Source: an uncultured Oscillospiraceae bacterium (GTDB taxonomy: Bacteria; Bacillota; Clostridia; Oscillospirales; Oscillospiraceae). From it: 7,087 nucleotides of DNA. Numbering within the stretch: the first letter of the stretch is position 1; each line of letters opens with the position of its first letter. The stretch lies in contig CAAETL010000210.1 of NCBI GenBank assembly GCA_900758955.1, positions 1-7,087 of the forward strand, written 5' to 3'. The position numbers and the translations under genes are program-made. A model generated the notes under the pieces. That model ran no database searches. It was not told the DNA's origin and saw only the letters and a program-made list of their open reading frames with translations. Shown piece after piece: positions 1-6,730 of the stretch.

Positions 1-269
1 ACTTAAAGAAAGCCGCACGGGCCGCCGGAGAAAAATCCATTGAGTTGGTTCCCGTCAAGGAAATTAACAAACTTACCGGTTATATCCGGGGCGGCTGTTC
101 CCCGGTGGGGATGAAGAAACGCTACCCCACTTATTTTGCGGAAGAAGTTGTCCTAACCGATTCCATCATCGTCAGCGCCGGAAAAATCGGCTGCCAGGTC
201 GAACTGTCCCCCGACGATCTCATCCCGTTTGTTGACGGCGTCATCGCCGACGTCACGGTCCCGTCCTGA
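1..269 (+). CDS. ybaK: Cys-tRNA(Pro)/Cys-tRNA(Cys) deacylase, YbaK/EbsC family (5' truncated by window edge)
   Basis: This is the C-terminal 88 residues of a YbaK-family protein. The first complete codon is at 3, the frame is open to the window edge and it ends at TGA 267-269, so the true start lies upstream. Proteins of this family hydrolyse Cys mischarged on tRNA(Pro), a cytoplasmic trans-editing step that protects translation accuracy. What shows this is the block YIRGGCSPVGMKKRYPTYF, which matches the conserved GGCSPVGMKK signature of the family, followed by a typical end with DSIIVSAGKIGCQVELSPDD. The catalytic lysine of the family lies further upstream and cannot be checked here. A TTG at 45 is in frame but internal to the conserved fold, so it is not a start. 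uvrA follows after 33 nt with no terminator-like hairpin between, so the two genes are probably co-transcribed. Confidence 0.9.
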   Translation, partial: LKKAARAAGEKSIELVPVKEINKLTGYIRGGCSPVGMKKRYPTYFAEEVVLTDSIIVSAGKIGCQVELSPDDLIPFVDGVIADVTVPS

Positions 270-302
270 TCCTCATTTTATTGCACAGGAGTAAGCAACA
301 TT

Positions 303-3131
303 ATGCACAGCCATATCTACGTGAAGGGCGCCCGCGCCCACAACCTGAAAAATATTGACGTCAAGCTCCCCCGGGATCAACTGGTGGTGCTCACGGGCCT
401 GTCCGGTTCCGGCAAGTCCAGCCTGGCTTTTGACACCATCTATGCCGAGGGTCAGCGCCGTTACGTGGAGTCTCTCTCCTCCTACGCCCGGATGTTCTTA
501 GGCCAGATGGAGAAACCCGACGTGGATTATATCGACGGCCTCTCTCCCGCCATCTCCATCGACCAGAAAACCACCTCCAAAAACCCCCGCTCCACCGTTG
601 GCACGGTCACGGAGATCTACGACTACCTCCGTCTGCTCTGGGCGCGGGTAGGCATCCCTCACTGTCCCAAGTGCGGCAAGGAGATTCGTCAGCAGACGGT
701 GGATCAAATCATCGACCAGGTGATGGCCCTCCCTGAAGACACCCGAATCCAGGTGATGGCCCCTGTGGTCCGGGCCCGGAAGGGCGAGCATGTGAAAATT
801 TTTGAGGACGCCCGCAAATCCGGCTATGTTCGAGTCCGGGCGGACGGCAATCTGTACGATCTCACCGAGGAAATCCCCTTGGAAAAAAACAAAAAACATA
901 ACATTGAGATCGTTATCGACCGACTGGTCATCCGGCCCGATATTGCACGGCGGCTTACGGACTCGGTGGAGACCGCCGCCTCCCTGTCCGGCGGTTTGGT
1001 GCTCATCAACCTGGTGCGGGAAGATCAGGACCTGCTGTTCTCCCAAAACTATGCCTGTGAGGACTGCGGGATCTCCATTGAGGAACTCACGCCCCGCATG
1101 TTTTCCTTTAATAACCCCTACGGGGCTTGCCCCACCTGTACGGGCCTGGGCAGCCAGCTCAAACCCGATCCCGACCTGGTTATCCCCAACCCCGACCTCT
1201 CTATCTTGGAGGGAGCCATCGCCGTTTCAGGCTGGAACAATATCCGCTCCGACGGCATCTCCCGGATGTACTTTGAGGCCCTCTCCAAAAAATACGGCTT
1301 TAAGCTCGCCACGCCCGTGAAGGACTTGCCCAAGGACGTGCTGGATATTATCCTCTACGGCACCAAGGGGGAAAAGCTGGACCTGCATTACGACCAGCCC
1401 CGGGGCAAGGGGGTGCTCCATCAGCCCTTTGAGGGCATCATCCCCAATATGGAACGGCGGTATCGGGACACCCAGTCGGATTCCGTCCGCCGGGAGCTGG
1501 AGGAGTCCATGGCCGAGTGCCCCTGCCCCACCTGCCGGGGCCGCCGGCTGAAAAAGGAGTCCCTGGCCGTTACCGTGGGGGATTTGGATATTGACTCCTT
1601 CTGTCACAAGTCGGTCACCGAGGCTCTGGATTTTGTGGATAGCCTTACCCTGGGCAGCACCCAGATGATGATTGCCGAACGCATCCTCAAGGAGGTCAAG
1701 GAGCGCCTGGGCTTTCTTCGCAGCGTGGGGCTGGACTACCTGACCCTCAGCCGCCAGGCCGCCAGCCTCTCCGGCGGGGAGAGCCAGCGGATCCGTCTGG
1801 CCACCCAAATCGGCTCCTCCCTGATGGGGGTGCTGTATATCCTGGACGAGCCCTCCATCGGCCTGCACCAGCGGGATAACGACATGCTGTTGGAGACCAT
1901 GAAGCGTCTCCGGGACCTGGGAAACACCCTGCTGGTGGTGGAGCACGACGAGGATACCATGCGGGCCGCCGACTATATTGTGGATATCGGCCCCGGCGCG
2001 GGAGTCCACGGCGGCCAAGTGGTCGCCGCGGGCACCCCCCAGGAGATTATGCGCAACCCCGCCTCCCTCACCGGCCAATATCTCGTCGGCGCCAAAAAGA
2101 TTCCCGTGCCCGCCGCCCGCCGACCCGGCAGCGGCAACGCGCTCACGGTAAGAGGGGCGGCGGAAAACAACTTGAACCATGTGGATGTTTCCATTCCCCT
2201 TGGCACCTTCACCTGCGTCACCGGCGTATCCGGTTCCGGCAAGTCCTCTCTTGTAAACGAGATTCTCTACAAGCGGTTGGCCTCCGACCTCAACCGCATG
2301 AAGGTCCGCCCCGGCCATCACGACGCTTTGGAGGGAGAGGAATTTCTGGATAAGGTCATCAGCATCGACCAGTCCCCCATCGGGCGGACGCCCCGTTCCA
2401 ATCCCGCCACTTATACGGGACTGTTTGGGGATATCCGGGAGCTATTTGCCTCCACCCCCGATGCGAAAACGAGGGGATACGGCCCGGGACGGTTCTCCTT
2501 TAACGTCCGGGGCGGTCGCTGCGAGGCCTGTTCCGGGGACGGTCTGCTGAAAATCGAGATGCATTTTCTCCCCGATATTTACGTTCCCTGCGAGGTCTGC
2601 AAGGGCAAGCGCTACAACCGCGAGACCTTGGAGGTGCGGTACAAGGGGAAAAATATCCATGAGGTGTTGGATATGACCGTGGATGAGGGGGTGGAGTTTT
2701 TCGCCAACCAAGAAAAACTCCACCGCCGCTTGCAGACGTTGCAGGACGTGGGCCTCGGCTATGTGAAGCTGGGGCAGCCCTCCACCACTCTCTCCGGCGG
2801 CGAAGCCCAACGGGTCAAGCTGGCCACCGAGCTGAGTAAGCGATCCACCGGCCAGACAATCTATATTCTGGACGAACCTACCACCGGCCTGCACACTTAT
2901 GATGTGGGAAAGCTGTTGGAGGTGCTGGAACGTCTGGTGGACGCGGGCAACACCGTTGTGGTCATTGAACACAACCTGGATGTGATTAAAACCGCGGACT
3001 ATGTGATTGACTTAGGTCCGGAAGGCGGCAACCGGGGCGGTCAGATCGTCTGCACCGGCACCCCGGAAGAGGTGGCCAAGTGCGAGGGCTCCTACACCGG
3101 CCAGTATTTAAAAAAAGTACTCCTCCCCTGA
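303..3131 (+). CDS. uvrA: UvrABC excinuclease subunit A
   Basis: UvrA is the dimeric ABC-type ATPase that finds bulky DNA lesions and loads UvrB in nucleotide excision repair. The 942-residue product has the usual length and domain order. The first Walker A is GLSGSGKSS at 32-40. A zinc pair at C121/C124 probably joins C408/C411, and C252/C255 with C276/C279 form a second module. The first signature LSGGE is at 489-493 and its Walker B ILDEP is at 513-517. The second Walker A (641-649), the zinc module C740/C743-C763/C766, signature LSGGE at 830-834 and Walker B ILDEP at 855-859 complete the second half. All key residues are intact. ATG 303 is preceded by AGGAG at 287-291 (11-nt spacing) and starts the normal N-terminus. 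No LexA-type box is visible in the 33-nt upstream gap. The two Walker A segments share an identical 18-bp stretch (402-419 and 2229-2246), reflecting the ancient internal duplication. Two A-rich runs (883-896, 3110-3116) stand out against the GC-rich codon use. Confidence 0.98.
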   Translation: MHSHIYVKGARAHNLKNIDVKLPRDQLVVLTGLSGSGKSSLAFDTIYAEGQRRYVESLSSYARMFLGQMEKPDVDYIDGLSPAISIDQKTTSKNPRSTVGTVTEIYDYLRLLWARVGIPHCPKCGKEIRQQTVDQIIDQVMALPEDTRIQVMAPVVRARKGEHVKIFEDARKSGYVRVRADGNLYDLTEEIPLEKNKKHNIEIVIDRLVIRPDIARRLTDSVETAASLSGGLVLINLVREDQDLLFSQNYACEDCGISIEELTPRMFSFNNPYGACPTCTGLGSQLKPDPDLVIPNPDLSILEGAIAVSGWNNIRSDGISRMYFEALSKKYGFKLATPVKDLPKDVLDIILYGTKGEKLDLHYDQPRGKGVLHQPFEGIIPNMERRYRDTQSDSVRRELEESMAECPCPTCRGRRLKKESLAVTVGDLDIDSFCHKSVTEALDFVDSLTLGSTQMMIAERILKEVKERLGFLRSVGLDYLTLSRQAASLSGGESQRIRLATQIGSSLMGVLYILDEPSIGLHQRDNDMLLETMKRLRDLGNTLLVVEHDEDTMRAADYIVDIGPGAGVHGGQVVAAGTPQEIMRNPASLTGQYLVGAKKIPVPAARRPGSGNALTVRGAAENNLNHVDVSIPLGTFTCVTGVSGSGKSSLVNEILYKRLASDLNRMKVRPGHHDALEGEEFLDKVISIDQSPIGRTPRSNPATYTGLFGDIRELFASTPDAKTRGYGPGRFSFNVRGGRCEACSGDGLLKIEMHFLPDIYVPCEVCKGKRYNRETLEVRYKGKNIHEVLDMTVDEGVEFFANQEKLHRRLQTLQDVGLGYVKLGQPSTTLSGGEAQRVKLATELSKRSTGQTIYILDEPTTGLHTYDVGKLLEVLERLVDAGNTVVVIEHNLDVIKTADYVIDLGPEGGNRGGQIVCTGTPEEVAKCEGSYTGQYLKKVLLP

Positions 3132-3135
3132 GGAG
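3110..3135 (+). other. A7 slippery heptamer plus stem-loop spanning the uvrA stop codon
   Basis: Seven A residues at 3110-3116 are read in the uvrA frame as A AAA AAA (Lys-Lys), a layout that fits a -1 slippery heptamer. Three nucleotides later a perfect 6-bp stem, CTCCTC at 3120-3125 with GAGGAG at 3130-3135, closes a CCCT tetraloop and contains the TGA at 3129-3131. The arrangement resembles a programmed -1 frameshift site, but the 3-nt spacer is short and no Shine-Dalgarno-like stimulator lies about 10 nt upstream. The geometry is seen; any recoding is inference. A plainer reading is that this is a 3'-end hairpin of the uvrA message. Confidence 0.3.
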
Positions 3136-3138
3136 CCA

Positions 3139-3171
3139 GGGGGCAAGCCCCGGGCGGGCTTCCCCCATTTT
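3139..3171 (+). terminator. Candidate intrinsic terminator after uvrA
   Basis: GGGGG-C-AAGCCC at 3139-3150 pairs with GGGCTTCCCCC at 3156-3166, giving an 11-bp GC-rich stem with one bulged C and a 5-nt loop. It begins 8 nt after the uvrA stop and is followed by only four T residues (3168-3171). The stem is strong but the T tract is short, so termination may be partial. Confidence 0.5.
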
Positions 3172-3198
3172 GGCGCCTTCCCACTTACACCGTAAATT
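3170..3198 (+). promoter_or_regulatory. Candidate sigma-A type promoter for the small-protein/recD2/comFC unit
   Basis: A TTGGCG hexamer at 3170-3175 (4/6 to TTGACA) is separated by exactly 17 nt from TAAATT at 3193-3198 (4/6 to TATAAT), in an otherwise GC-rich gap. It lies directly behind the uvrA terminator-like hairpin and would give a leader of roughly 55 nt before ATG 3261. The match is modest, and such hexamer pairs also arise by chance. Confidence 0.3.
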
Positions 3199-3247
3199 TT
3201 CCGGAGTCTACCGTGACCGTCCCCACCGCACCCGCATAGGATGCATT

Positions 3248-3252
3248 GGAGG
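3248..3252 (+). promoter_or_regulatory. Ribosome binding site fixing the start of the small membrane protein
   Basis: GGAGG sits 8 nt before ATG 3261. This favours ATG 3261 over the in-frame TTG at 3246, which overlaps the site itself and has no Shine-Dalgarno of its own. Confidence 0.8.
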
Positions 3253-3260
3253 TGCTGGAT

Positions 3261-3605
3261 ATGACCACCGCTGCCCAATGTATTTTGGCCCTAGGCGCCG
3301 CCGGCGGACTTTTGAGCCTGCTCTGGCTGGCCTTCGGGCACCTGCTGGCCCCGGCCAGCAATTCCGCCCAACCCATCATCGCCGTGCTCCCTGTGAAGGA
3401 GGACGCCATCGCTTTGGAACAGACGGTCCACCATCTTCTCTGGCTGCAGGGGGGACGCCTGGCTCGTTTTACCATTGTTATCGTGGACCAGGGACTCACC
3501 CAAGAAGGGCTTCGGCAAGTGCAGGCGCTCCGGGCCCGGGAGTCATCCCTGTTTCTCTGTACCCCCCAAGAGTTGTCCCAATTCGTGGAAAAGGATGCGA
3601 CTTGA
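3261..3605 (+). CDS. Small single-pass membrane protein with a glycosyltransferase-like fragment, unknown function
   Basis: I do not recognise this 114-residue protein as a named family. One hydrophobic segment (about residues 4-30, rich in Ala, Leu and Gly) probably anchors it in the membrane. The rest, about 38-105, runs as beta-strand PIIAVLPVK, a helix around TVHHLLWLQ, strand FTIVIVDQG with D76, and a helix around LRQVQALRA. That alternation resembles the nucleotide-binding beginning of family 2 glycosyltransferases (GT-A fold), but the DXD metal site and acceptor half are absent, so catalysis is unlikely. This resemblance is inference from pattern only. ATG 3261 has an excellent GGAGG site. 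The stop TGA 3603-3605 directly abuts the recD2 ATG at 3606, implying translational coupling and a functional or at least expression link with the helicase. There is no signal-peptidase site that I can defend. It is a real gene on the grounds of its ribosome site, spacing and ordered secondary-structure pattern. Confidence 0.75.
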   Translation: MTTAAQCILALGAAGGLLSLLWLAFGHLLAPASNSAQPIIAVLPVKEDAIALEQTVHHLLWLQGGRLARFTIVIVDQGLTQEGLRQVQALRARESSLFLCTPQELSQFVEKDAT

Positions 3606-5849
3606 ATGGACCCCCTCTCTCAAGAATTGACCTATCTGGAAGGCGCCGTCTCCTCTATTGTGTTTCGTAACGAGGAGAACGGCTATACCGTCCTGCGCCT
3701 GGACACCGGACAGGAGGAGGTCACCGTGGTGGGCTGTATGCCGGGCGTGGCGCCGGGGGAAGGCTTCGCCGTCCACGGTGCGTGGGAAAGCCACAGCGCT
3801 TACGGTCCACAACTCCGCGCGGAAATTGTGGAGCGCCGGATGCCCAAGGGAGAAAAGGCCGTGCTTGAGTACTTAGCCTCCGGCGCGGTGAAGGGGGTCG
3901 GCGTCGCCACCGCCCGCCGCCTGGTGGATACCTTCGGGGCGGATACCCTGGTGGTGATGGAGGAGCATCCGGAGGAGCTGACCCAGGTAAAGGGAATCAC
4001 CCGAAAGCGGGCTCTTTCCATGGGCCAGTCCCTGCGCACCCAGATGTCCATGCGGCGGCTGTTGGATTTTCTCTCCGCCCACGGCCTCTCCCTCCAGCTG
4101 GCCATGCCCCTCCATCGACGGTTTGGGGCCCTGGCCCTGGAGGCGCTGCGGGACAACCCCTACCTGCTCATTGACGAGGCCTTTCACGCCCCTTTTAACG
4201 CCGCTGACCAGTTGGCTCTCTCCCTGGGCATGGCCGTCGACTCTCCCCTGCGTCTGGAGGCGGGTCTGCTCTTTGAACTGACCCATAATCTGGACAACGG
4301 CCATGTGTTTCTTCCCTATCAAAAGCTCCTGGACGCCACCGCCCGGCTGCTGAAGGTGGAATTGCCCCCGCTGGAATCCGCGTTGAATCGTCTCACGGAC
4401 CAAACGAAAGTCGTTCGGGAGGAGATCGCCGGAGAGGACGCCTGTTATCTGCCCCGTCTGCACCGGTGTGAGATCTATGTGGCCCAGCAGCTTAAGCGCA
4501 TGGCACAGGCCGAACTTCTCCCACCGCCTGATCTGGAAAGGCTGCTGGACCGCATCCAGGAGGAGCAGGGCATCGCCTACGCCCCCCTCCAGGCGGAGGC
4601 GGTGAAAACGGCGGCCCGGCGGCAGGTCATGCTCCTCACCGGCGGCCCCGGCACCGGCAAGACCACCTCTCTTCGCGGCGTGCTGGCCCTCTTTGAACAC
4701 CTGGGGCTGAAAACCTTTTTGGCAGCTCCCACGGGCCGGGCGGCCAAACGTATGAGTGAGGCCTGCGGCGCGGAGGCCTCCACCATTCACCGCCTGCTGG
4801 AAACCCGGTTTGATGCGGACCAGAACAGTCTGGTATTTGCCCACAACGATTCCAATCCCCTGGAGGCCGACGCGGTCATTGTGGACGAGGCCTCCATGGT
4901 TGACATCATTCTGATGCAGGCCCTTTTGGCCGCCCTGCCCAATCAGTGTCGCCTGATTTTGGTGGGGGACCCTCATCAGCTGCCTTCGGTAGGGCCGGGC
5001 AATCTTCTCTCCGATCTGCTCCGCTCGGAAAAGCTACCCATCCTGCGCCTCACCGAAATCTTCCGCCAAGCGGCCCAGTCGGCCATTATCCAGGGGGCAT
5101 ACCGGGTGGACCAGGGCCAATGTCCCGTGCTGATGAACAGCGCCGACGGGGATTTCTTTTTCCTTCGCCGCACCGATCCCATCCAAGCGGTGGAGACCAT
5201 GGTGGAGCTCTGCCGAACGCGCCTTCCCCAAAAAATGGGCATCCCCGCCGACCAGATCCAAGTTTTAACCCCCACCCGACGGGGCCCGGCGGGCACCGCC
5301 GCTCTGAATCAGGCGCTCCAGGCGGCATTGAATCCATCCGCCGCTGATAAAGGGGAAAAATCCTTTGGCAGTATGGTGTTTCGCCAAGGGGACCGGGTGA
5401 TGCAGGTGCGCAATAACTATGACATTCTGTGGGAGGAGACCCAGGGAAACGGATACGGGATGGGCATCTTTAATGGCGATATCGGACACATTCTCTCGGT
5501 GGATCCAAAGGCCAACGTCCTGCTCATTGACTTTGACGGGCGGCTGGCGGAATACCCCGGCGACCTGTGGAATCAGTTGGAACCGGCCTACGCCGTGACC
5601 GTTCACAAATCCCAAGGCAGCGAATACCGGGCCGTCATTCTCGCCGCCCTGCCCGCCGCCCCCATGCTGCTCACCCGGGGGGTGCTGTATACCGCCATGA
5701 CCCGGGCCAAGGAGCTGCTGATTCTGGTGGGCGACGACCAGGTGATTGCCCGCATGGCCAAAAATGACCGACAGCAGCGGCGCTACAGCGGACTTCGTGC
5801 CCGCATGGTTCGCGACGAGGAATTCTCAGGGCCTGCCAATCCCTACTGA
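3606..5849 (+). CDS. recD2: RecD2-type ATP-dependent 5'-3' DNA helicase (YrrC-like)
   Basis: RecD2 is a superfamily 1B helicase found in bacteria that lack RecBC. It unwinds DNA 5' to 3' and has been tied to replication-fork progress and repair in Bacillus and Deinococcus. At 747 residues the length is normal. The N-terminal part has a beta-rich region (about 10-75), then helix-hairpin-helix segments near 94-112 (VKGVGVATARRL) and 125-144 (LTQVKGITRKRAL), the feature that separates RecD2 from RecD. The helicase core shows Walker A GGPGTGKTT at 346-354, Walker B DEAS at 427-430, GDPHQLPSVGPG from 454, a motif around LTPTRRGP, VHKSQGSE at 666-673 and LYTAMTRAKE from 694. All are intact. ATG 3606 follows the upstream TGA with no gap, and AAGGA at 3591-3595 is 10 nt away. 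The gene ends in tandem in-frame stops, TGA 5847-5849 and TAG 5850-5852. comFC follows after 60 nt. Confidence 0.96.
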   Translation: MDPLSQELTYLEGAVSSIVFRNEENGYTVLRLDTGQEEVTVVGCMPGVAPGEGFAVHGAWESHSAYGPQLRAEIVERRMPKGEKAVLEYLASGAVKGVGVATARRLVDTFGADTLVVMEEHPEELTQVKGITRKRALSMGQSLRTQMSMRRLLDFLSAHGLSLQLAMPLHRRFGALALEALRDNPYLLIDEAFHAPFNAADQLALSLGMAVDSPLRLEAGLLFELTHNLDNGHVFLPYQKLLDATARLLKVELPPLESALNRLTDQTKVVREEIAGEDACYLPRLHRCEIYVAQQLKRMAQAELLPPPDLERLLDRIQEEQGIAYAPLQAEAVKTAARRQVMLLTGGPGTGKTTSLRGVLALFEHLGLKTFLAAPTGRAAKRMSEACGAEASTIHRLLETRFDADQNSLVFAHNDSNPLEADAVIVDEASMVDIILMQALLAALPNQCRLILVGDPHQLPSVGPGNLLSDLLRSEKLPILRLTEIFRQAAQSAIIQGAYRVDQGQCPVLMNSADGDFFFLRRTDPIQAVETMVELCRTRLPQKMGIPADQIQVLTPTRRGPAGTAALNQALQAALNPSAADKGEKSFGSMVFRQGDRVMQVRNNYDILWEETQGNGYGMGIFNGDIGHILSVDPKANVLLIDFDGRLAEYPGDLWNQLEPAYAVTVHKSQGSEYRAVILAALPAAPMLLTRGVLYTAMTRAKELLILVGDDQVIARMAKNDRQQRRYSGLRARMVRDEEFSGPANPY

Positions 5850-5867
5850 TAGAAATCAACAAGAAGC

Positions 5868-5893
5868 GTGCCGCGCCTGTTCACAAGCGGCAC
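5868..5893 (+). promoter_or_regulatory. Perfect inverted repeat in the recD2-comFC spacer
   Basis: GTGCCGC at 5868-5874 and GCGGCAC at 5887-5893 form a perfect 7-bp GC-rich stem with a 12-nt loop. The stem ends two nucleotides before the comFC Shine-Dalgarno site. There is no T tract, so it is not a classical terminator. It could tune ribosome access to comFC or protect a processed 5' or 3' RNA end. Confidence 0.5.
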
Positions 5894-5895
5894 CC

Positions 5896-5902
5896 AGGGA
5901 GG
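5896..5902 (+). promoter_or_regulatory. Ribosome binding site fixing the comFC start
   Basis: AGGGAGG lies 7 nt before ATG 5910. It supports ATG 5910 over the in-frame GTG at 5868, which would add 14 residues of non-family sequence, sits in the hairpin and has no Shine-Dalgarno site. Confidence 0.85.
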
Positions 5903-5909
5903 TCATTGT

Positions 5910-6608
5910 ATGGGACTTTTACAGAAATTACTGGACTTGGTGTATCCGCCCCGGTGCGTCTACTGCGGCGGTCTGTTGGACCACGCCTCTCCCGACCCCT
6001 GTCACCGATGCCAAAAGCATCTGCCCTGGACCGAGGGGGAGGCCGGATTGCAGAAGGGGAAATATTTTACTTTTTGTCTCTCTCCCGGTTGGTATGAAGG
6101 GGATTTGCGGGCCTCGCTGCTCCGGTACAAGTTTGCCGGACACCCCGAATACGCCCAGGCCTATGCCCAGGTTCTGGCCCAGGAGATTCGCAAACGCTGG
6201 TCGGGCCAATTTGACCTGATTTCCTGGATTCCCGTGTCCCAGGAAACCTTGCGGCGGCGGGGCTATGACCAGGCCCGCCTGCTGGCGGAGGAGACCGCCA
6301 CCGTCTTGGGGCTGAACGCCGTACCCACCTTGCAAAAAATTGCCGTTAACGCCAGACAGTCCACGCTGGAGGACCGGGAGTCCCGCAAGCAGAACGTGCA
6401 GGGCGTTTACGCTGCGCTGGAACCGGAGGCGCTGCCCGGTCAACGGATCCTGCTCATCGACGACATCATCACCACCGGTTCCACTCTGGAAGAGGGCGCC
6501 AAAACCCTTTTGGCCGCGGGCGCCAACCAAGTGTTGGCGGCAACCTTCTGCCGGGTTCGCCCCCTTGCCAACACCCAACGTGCTAAGATTTTCCGAGAAC
6601 AAGGTTAA
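5910..6608 (+). CDS. comFC: ComFC-type phosphoribosyltransferase-fold competence protein
   Basis: ComF/ComFC proteins have a type I phosphoribosyltransferase fold with an N-terminal zinc finger and are needed for DNA uptake in natural transformation, acting in the cytoplasm at the step where single-stranded DNA is pulled in. The 232-residue product has the usual length. The order is a hydrophobic start (LLQKLLDLVYPP), a zinc finger C16-X2-C19 with C31-X2-C34, the segment IPVSQETLRRRGYDQARLL (107-125), the family block RQSTLEDRESRKQNV (149-163) and the PRPP-binding loop LLIDDIITTGSTL at 181-193 with D184/D185. All expected residues are present. No comFA helicase gene is adjacent on this side. 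Position behind recD2 after a 60-nt spacer suggests one operon of DNA-processing genes, although many genomes keep ComF homologues without known competence, so its in vivo role here is open. TAA at 6606-6608 ends it, at the edge of an AT-rich spacer. Confidence 0.93.
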   Translation: MGLLQKLLDLVYPPRCVYCGGLLDHASPDPCHRCQKHLPWTEGEAGLQKGKYFTFCLSPGWYEGDLRASLLRYKFAGHPEYAQAYAQVLAQEIRKRWSGQFDLISWIPVSQETLRRRGYDQARLLAEETATVLGLNAVPTLQKIAVNARQSTLEDRESRKQNVQGVYAALEPEALPGQRILLIDDIITTGSTLEEGAKTLLAAGANQVLAATFCRVRPLANTQRAKIFREQG

Positions 6609-6640
6609 AATTTTCATAATTCCCAAAATACTCGAAAAAA

Positions 6641-6722
6641 TGCCTCCTTCATTGGCTATACTTTCCTTATTGAGCCGGTCCTGCCCGGATTGGGGCGGCG
6701 GCCGCGGAATAGATGGGAGGCG
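6641..6722 (+). promoter_or_regulatory. Possible Shine-Dalgarno-masking long-range helix before the mreB-like gene
   Basis: TGCCTCCT at 6641-6648 can pair with GGGAGGCG at 6715-6722 as six Watson-Crick pairs (GCCTCC with GGAGGC) flanked by one G-U pair on each side. The downstream arm contains the Shine-Dalgarno site of the gene starting at 6731. Transcripts reading through from comFC would contain both arms. A transcript starting after the TATACT box at 6657 would lack the upstream arm. The complementarity is seen; its use is inference, and the 66-nt gap weakens it. Confidence 0.25.
6657..6662 (+). promoter_or_regulatory. Candidate -10 element for the mreB-like gene
   Basis: TATACT (5/6 to TATAAT) lies in the AT-rich part of the 6609-6730 spacer, 68 nt before ATG 6731. 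The positions 16-18 nt upstream are A-rich, with no recognisable TTGACA-like box, and the extended -10 TG is one base out of register. A promoter in this spacer is plausible because composition drops sharply in GC here, but this exact box is uncertain. Confidence 0.3.
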
Positions 6723-6730
6723 CGTCGGGT

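Noticed and set aside
232..260. TTGACG hexamer at the end of the ybaK gene as a uvrA promoter
   Set aside because: A good -35-like box, but no -10-like hexamer follows at 16-18 nt. Co-transcription from ybaK is simpler.
270..302. SOS (LexA/DinR) box before uvrA
   Set aside because: Searched by eye for GAAC-N4-GTTC-like symmetry in this gap and in 3167-3260; none found. An operator upstream of the ybaK gene is outside the window.
802..1320. 172-codon + strand frame within uvrA
   Set aside because: Pro/Ser/Arg-rich alternative frame of uvrA with no independent evidence.
402..2246. Identical 18-bp direct repeat at 402-419 and 2229-2246
   Set aside because: It encodes the Ser-Gly-Ser-Gly-Lys-Ser of the two Walker A motifs in UvrA. 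Protein constraint and shared codon preference explain it.
1227..2321. Antisense open frame of 364 codons inside uvrA
   Set aside because: Fully overlaps an unquestionable uvrA. Its composition (Gly, His, Gln, Ala-rich) is that of a mirror of GC-rich codons, with no recognisable domain.
3080..3670. 196-codon + strand frame over the uvrA end and the small gene
   Set aside because: Arg/Pro-rich shadow frame without ribosome site. It is only of interest as the hypothetical -1 frame extension of uvrA.
3873..4976. Antisense open frame of 367 codons inside recD2
   Set aside because: Shadow of the recD2 reading frame in GC-rich DNA; repetitive low-information composition and no family match.
6698..6705. 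GCGGCCGC palindrome before the mreB-like gene
   Set aside because: An 8-bp GC-only palindrome is expected by chance in DNA of this composition, and no larger operator-like symmetry surrounds it.
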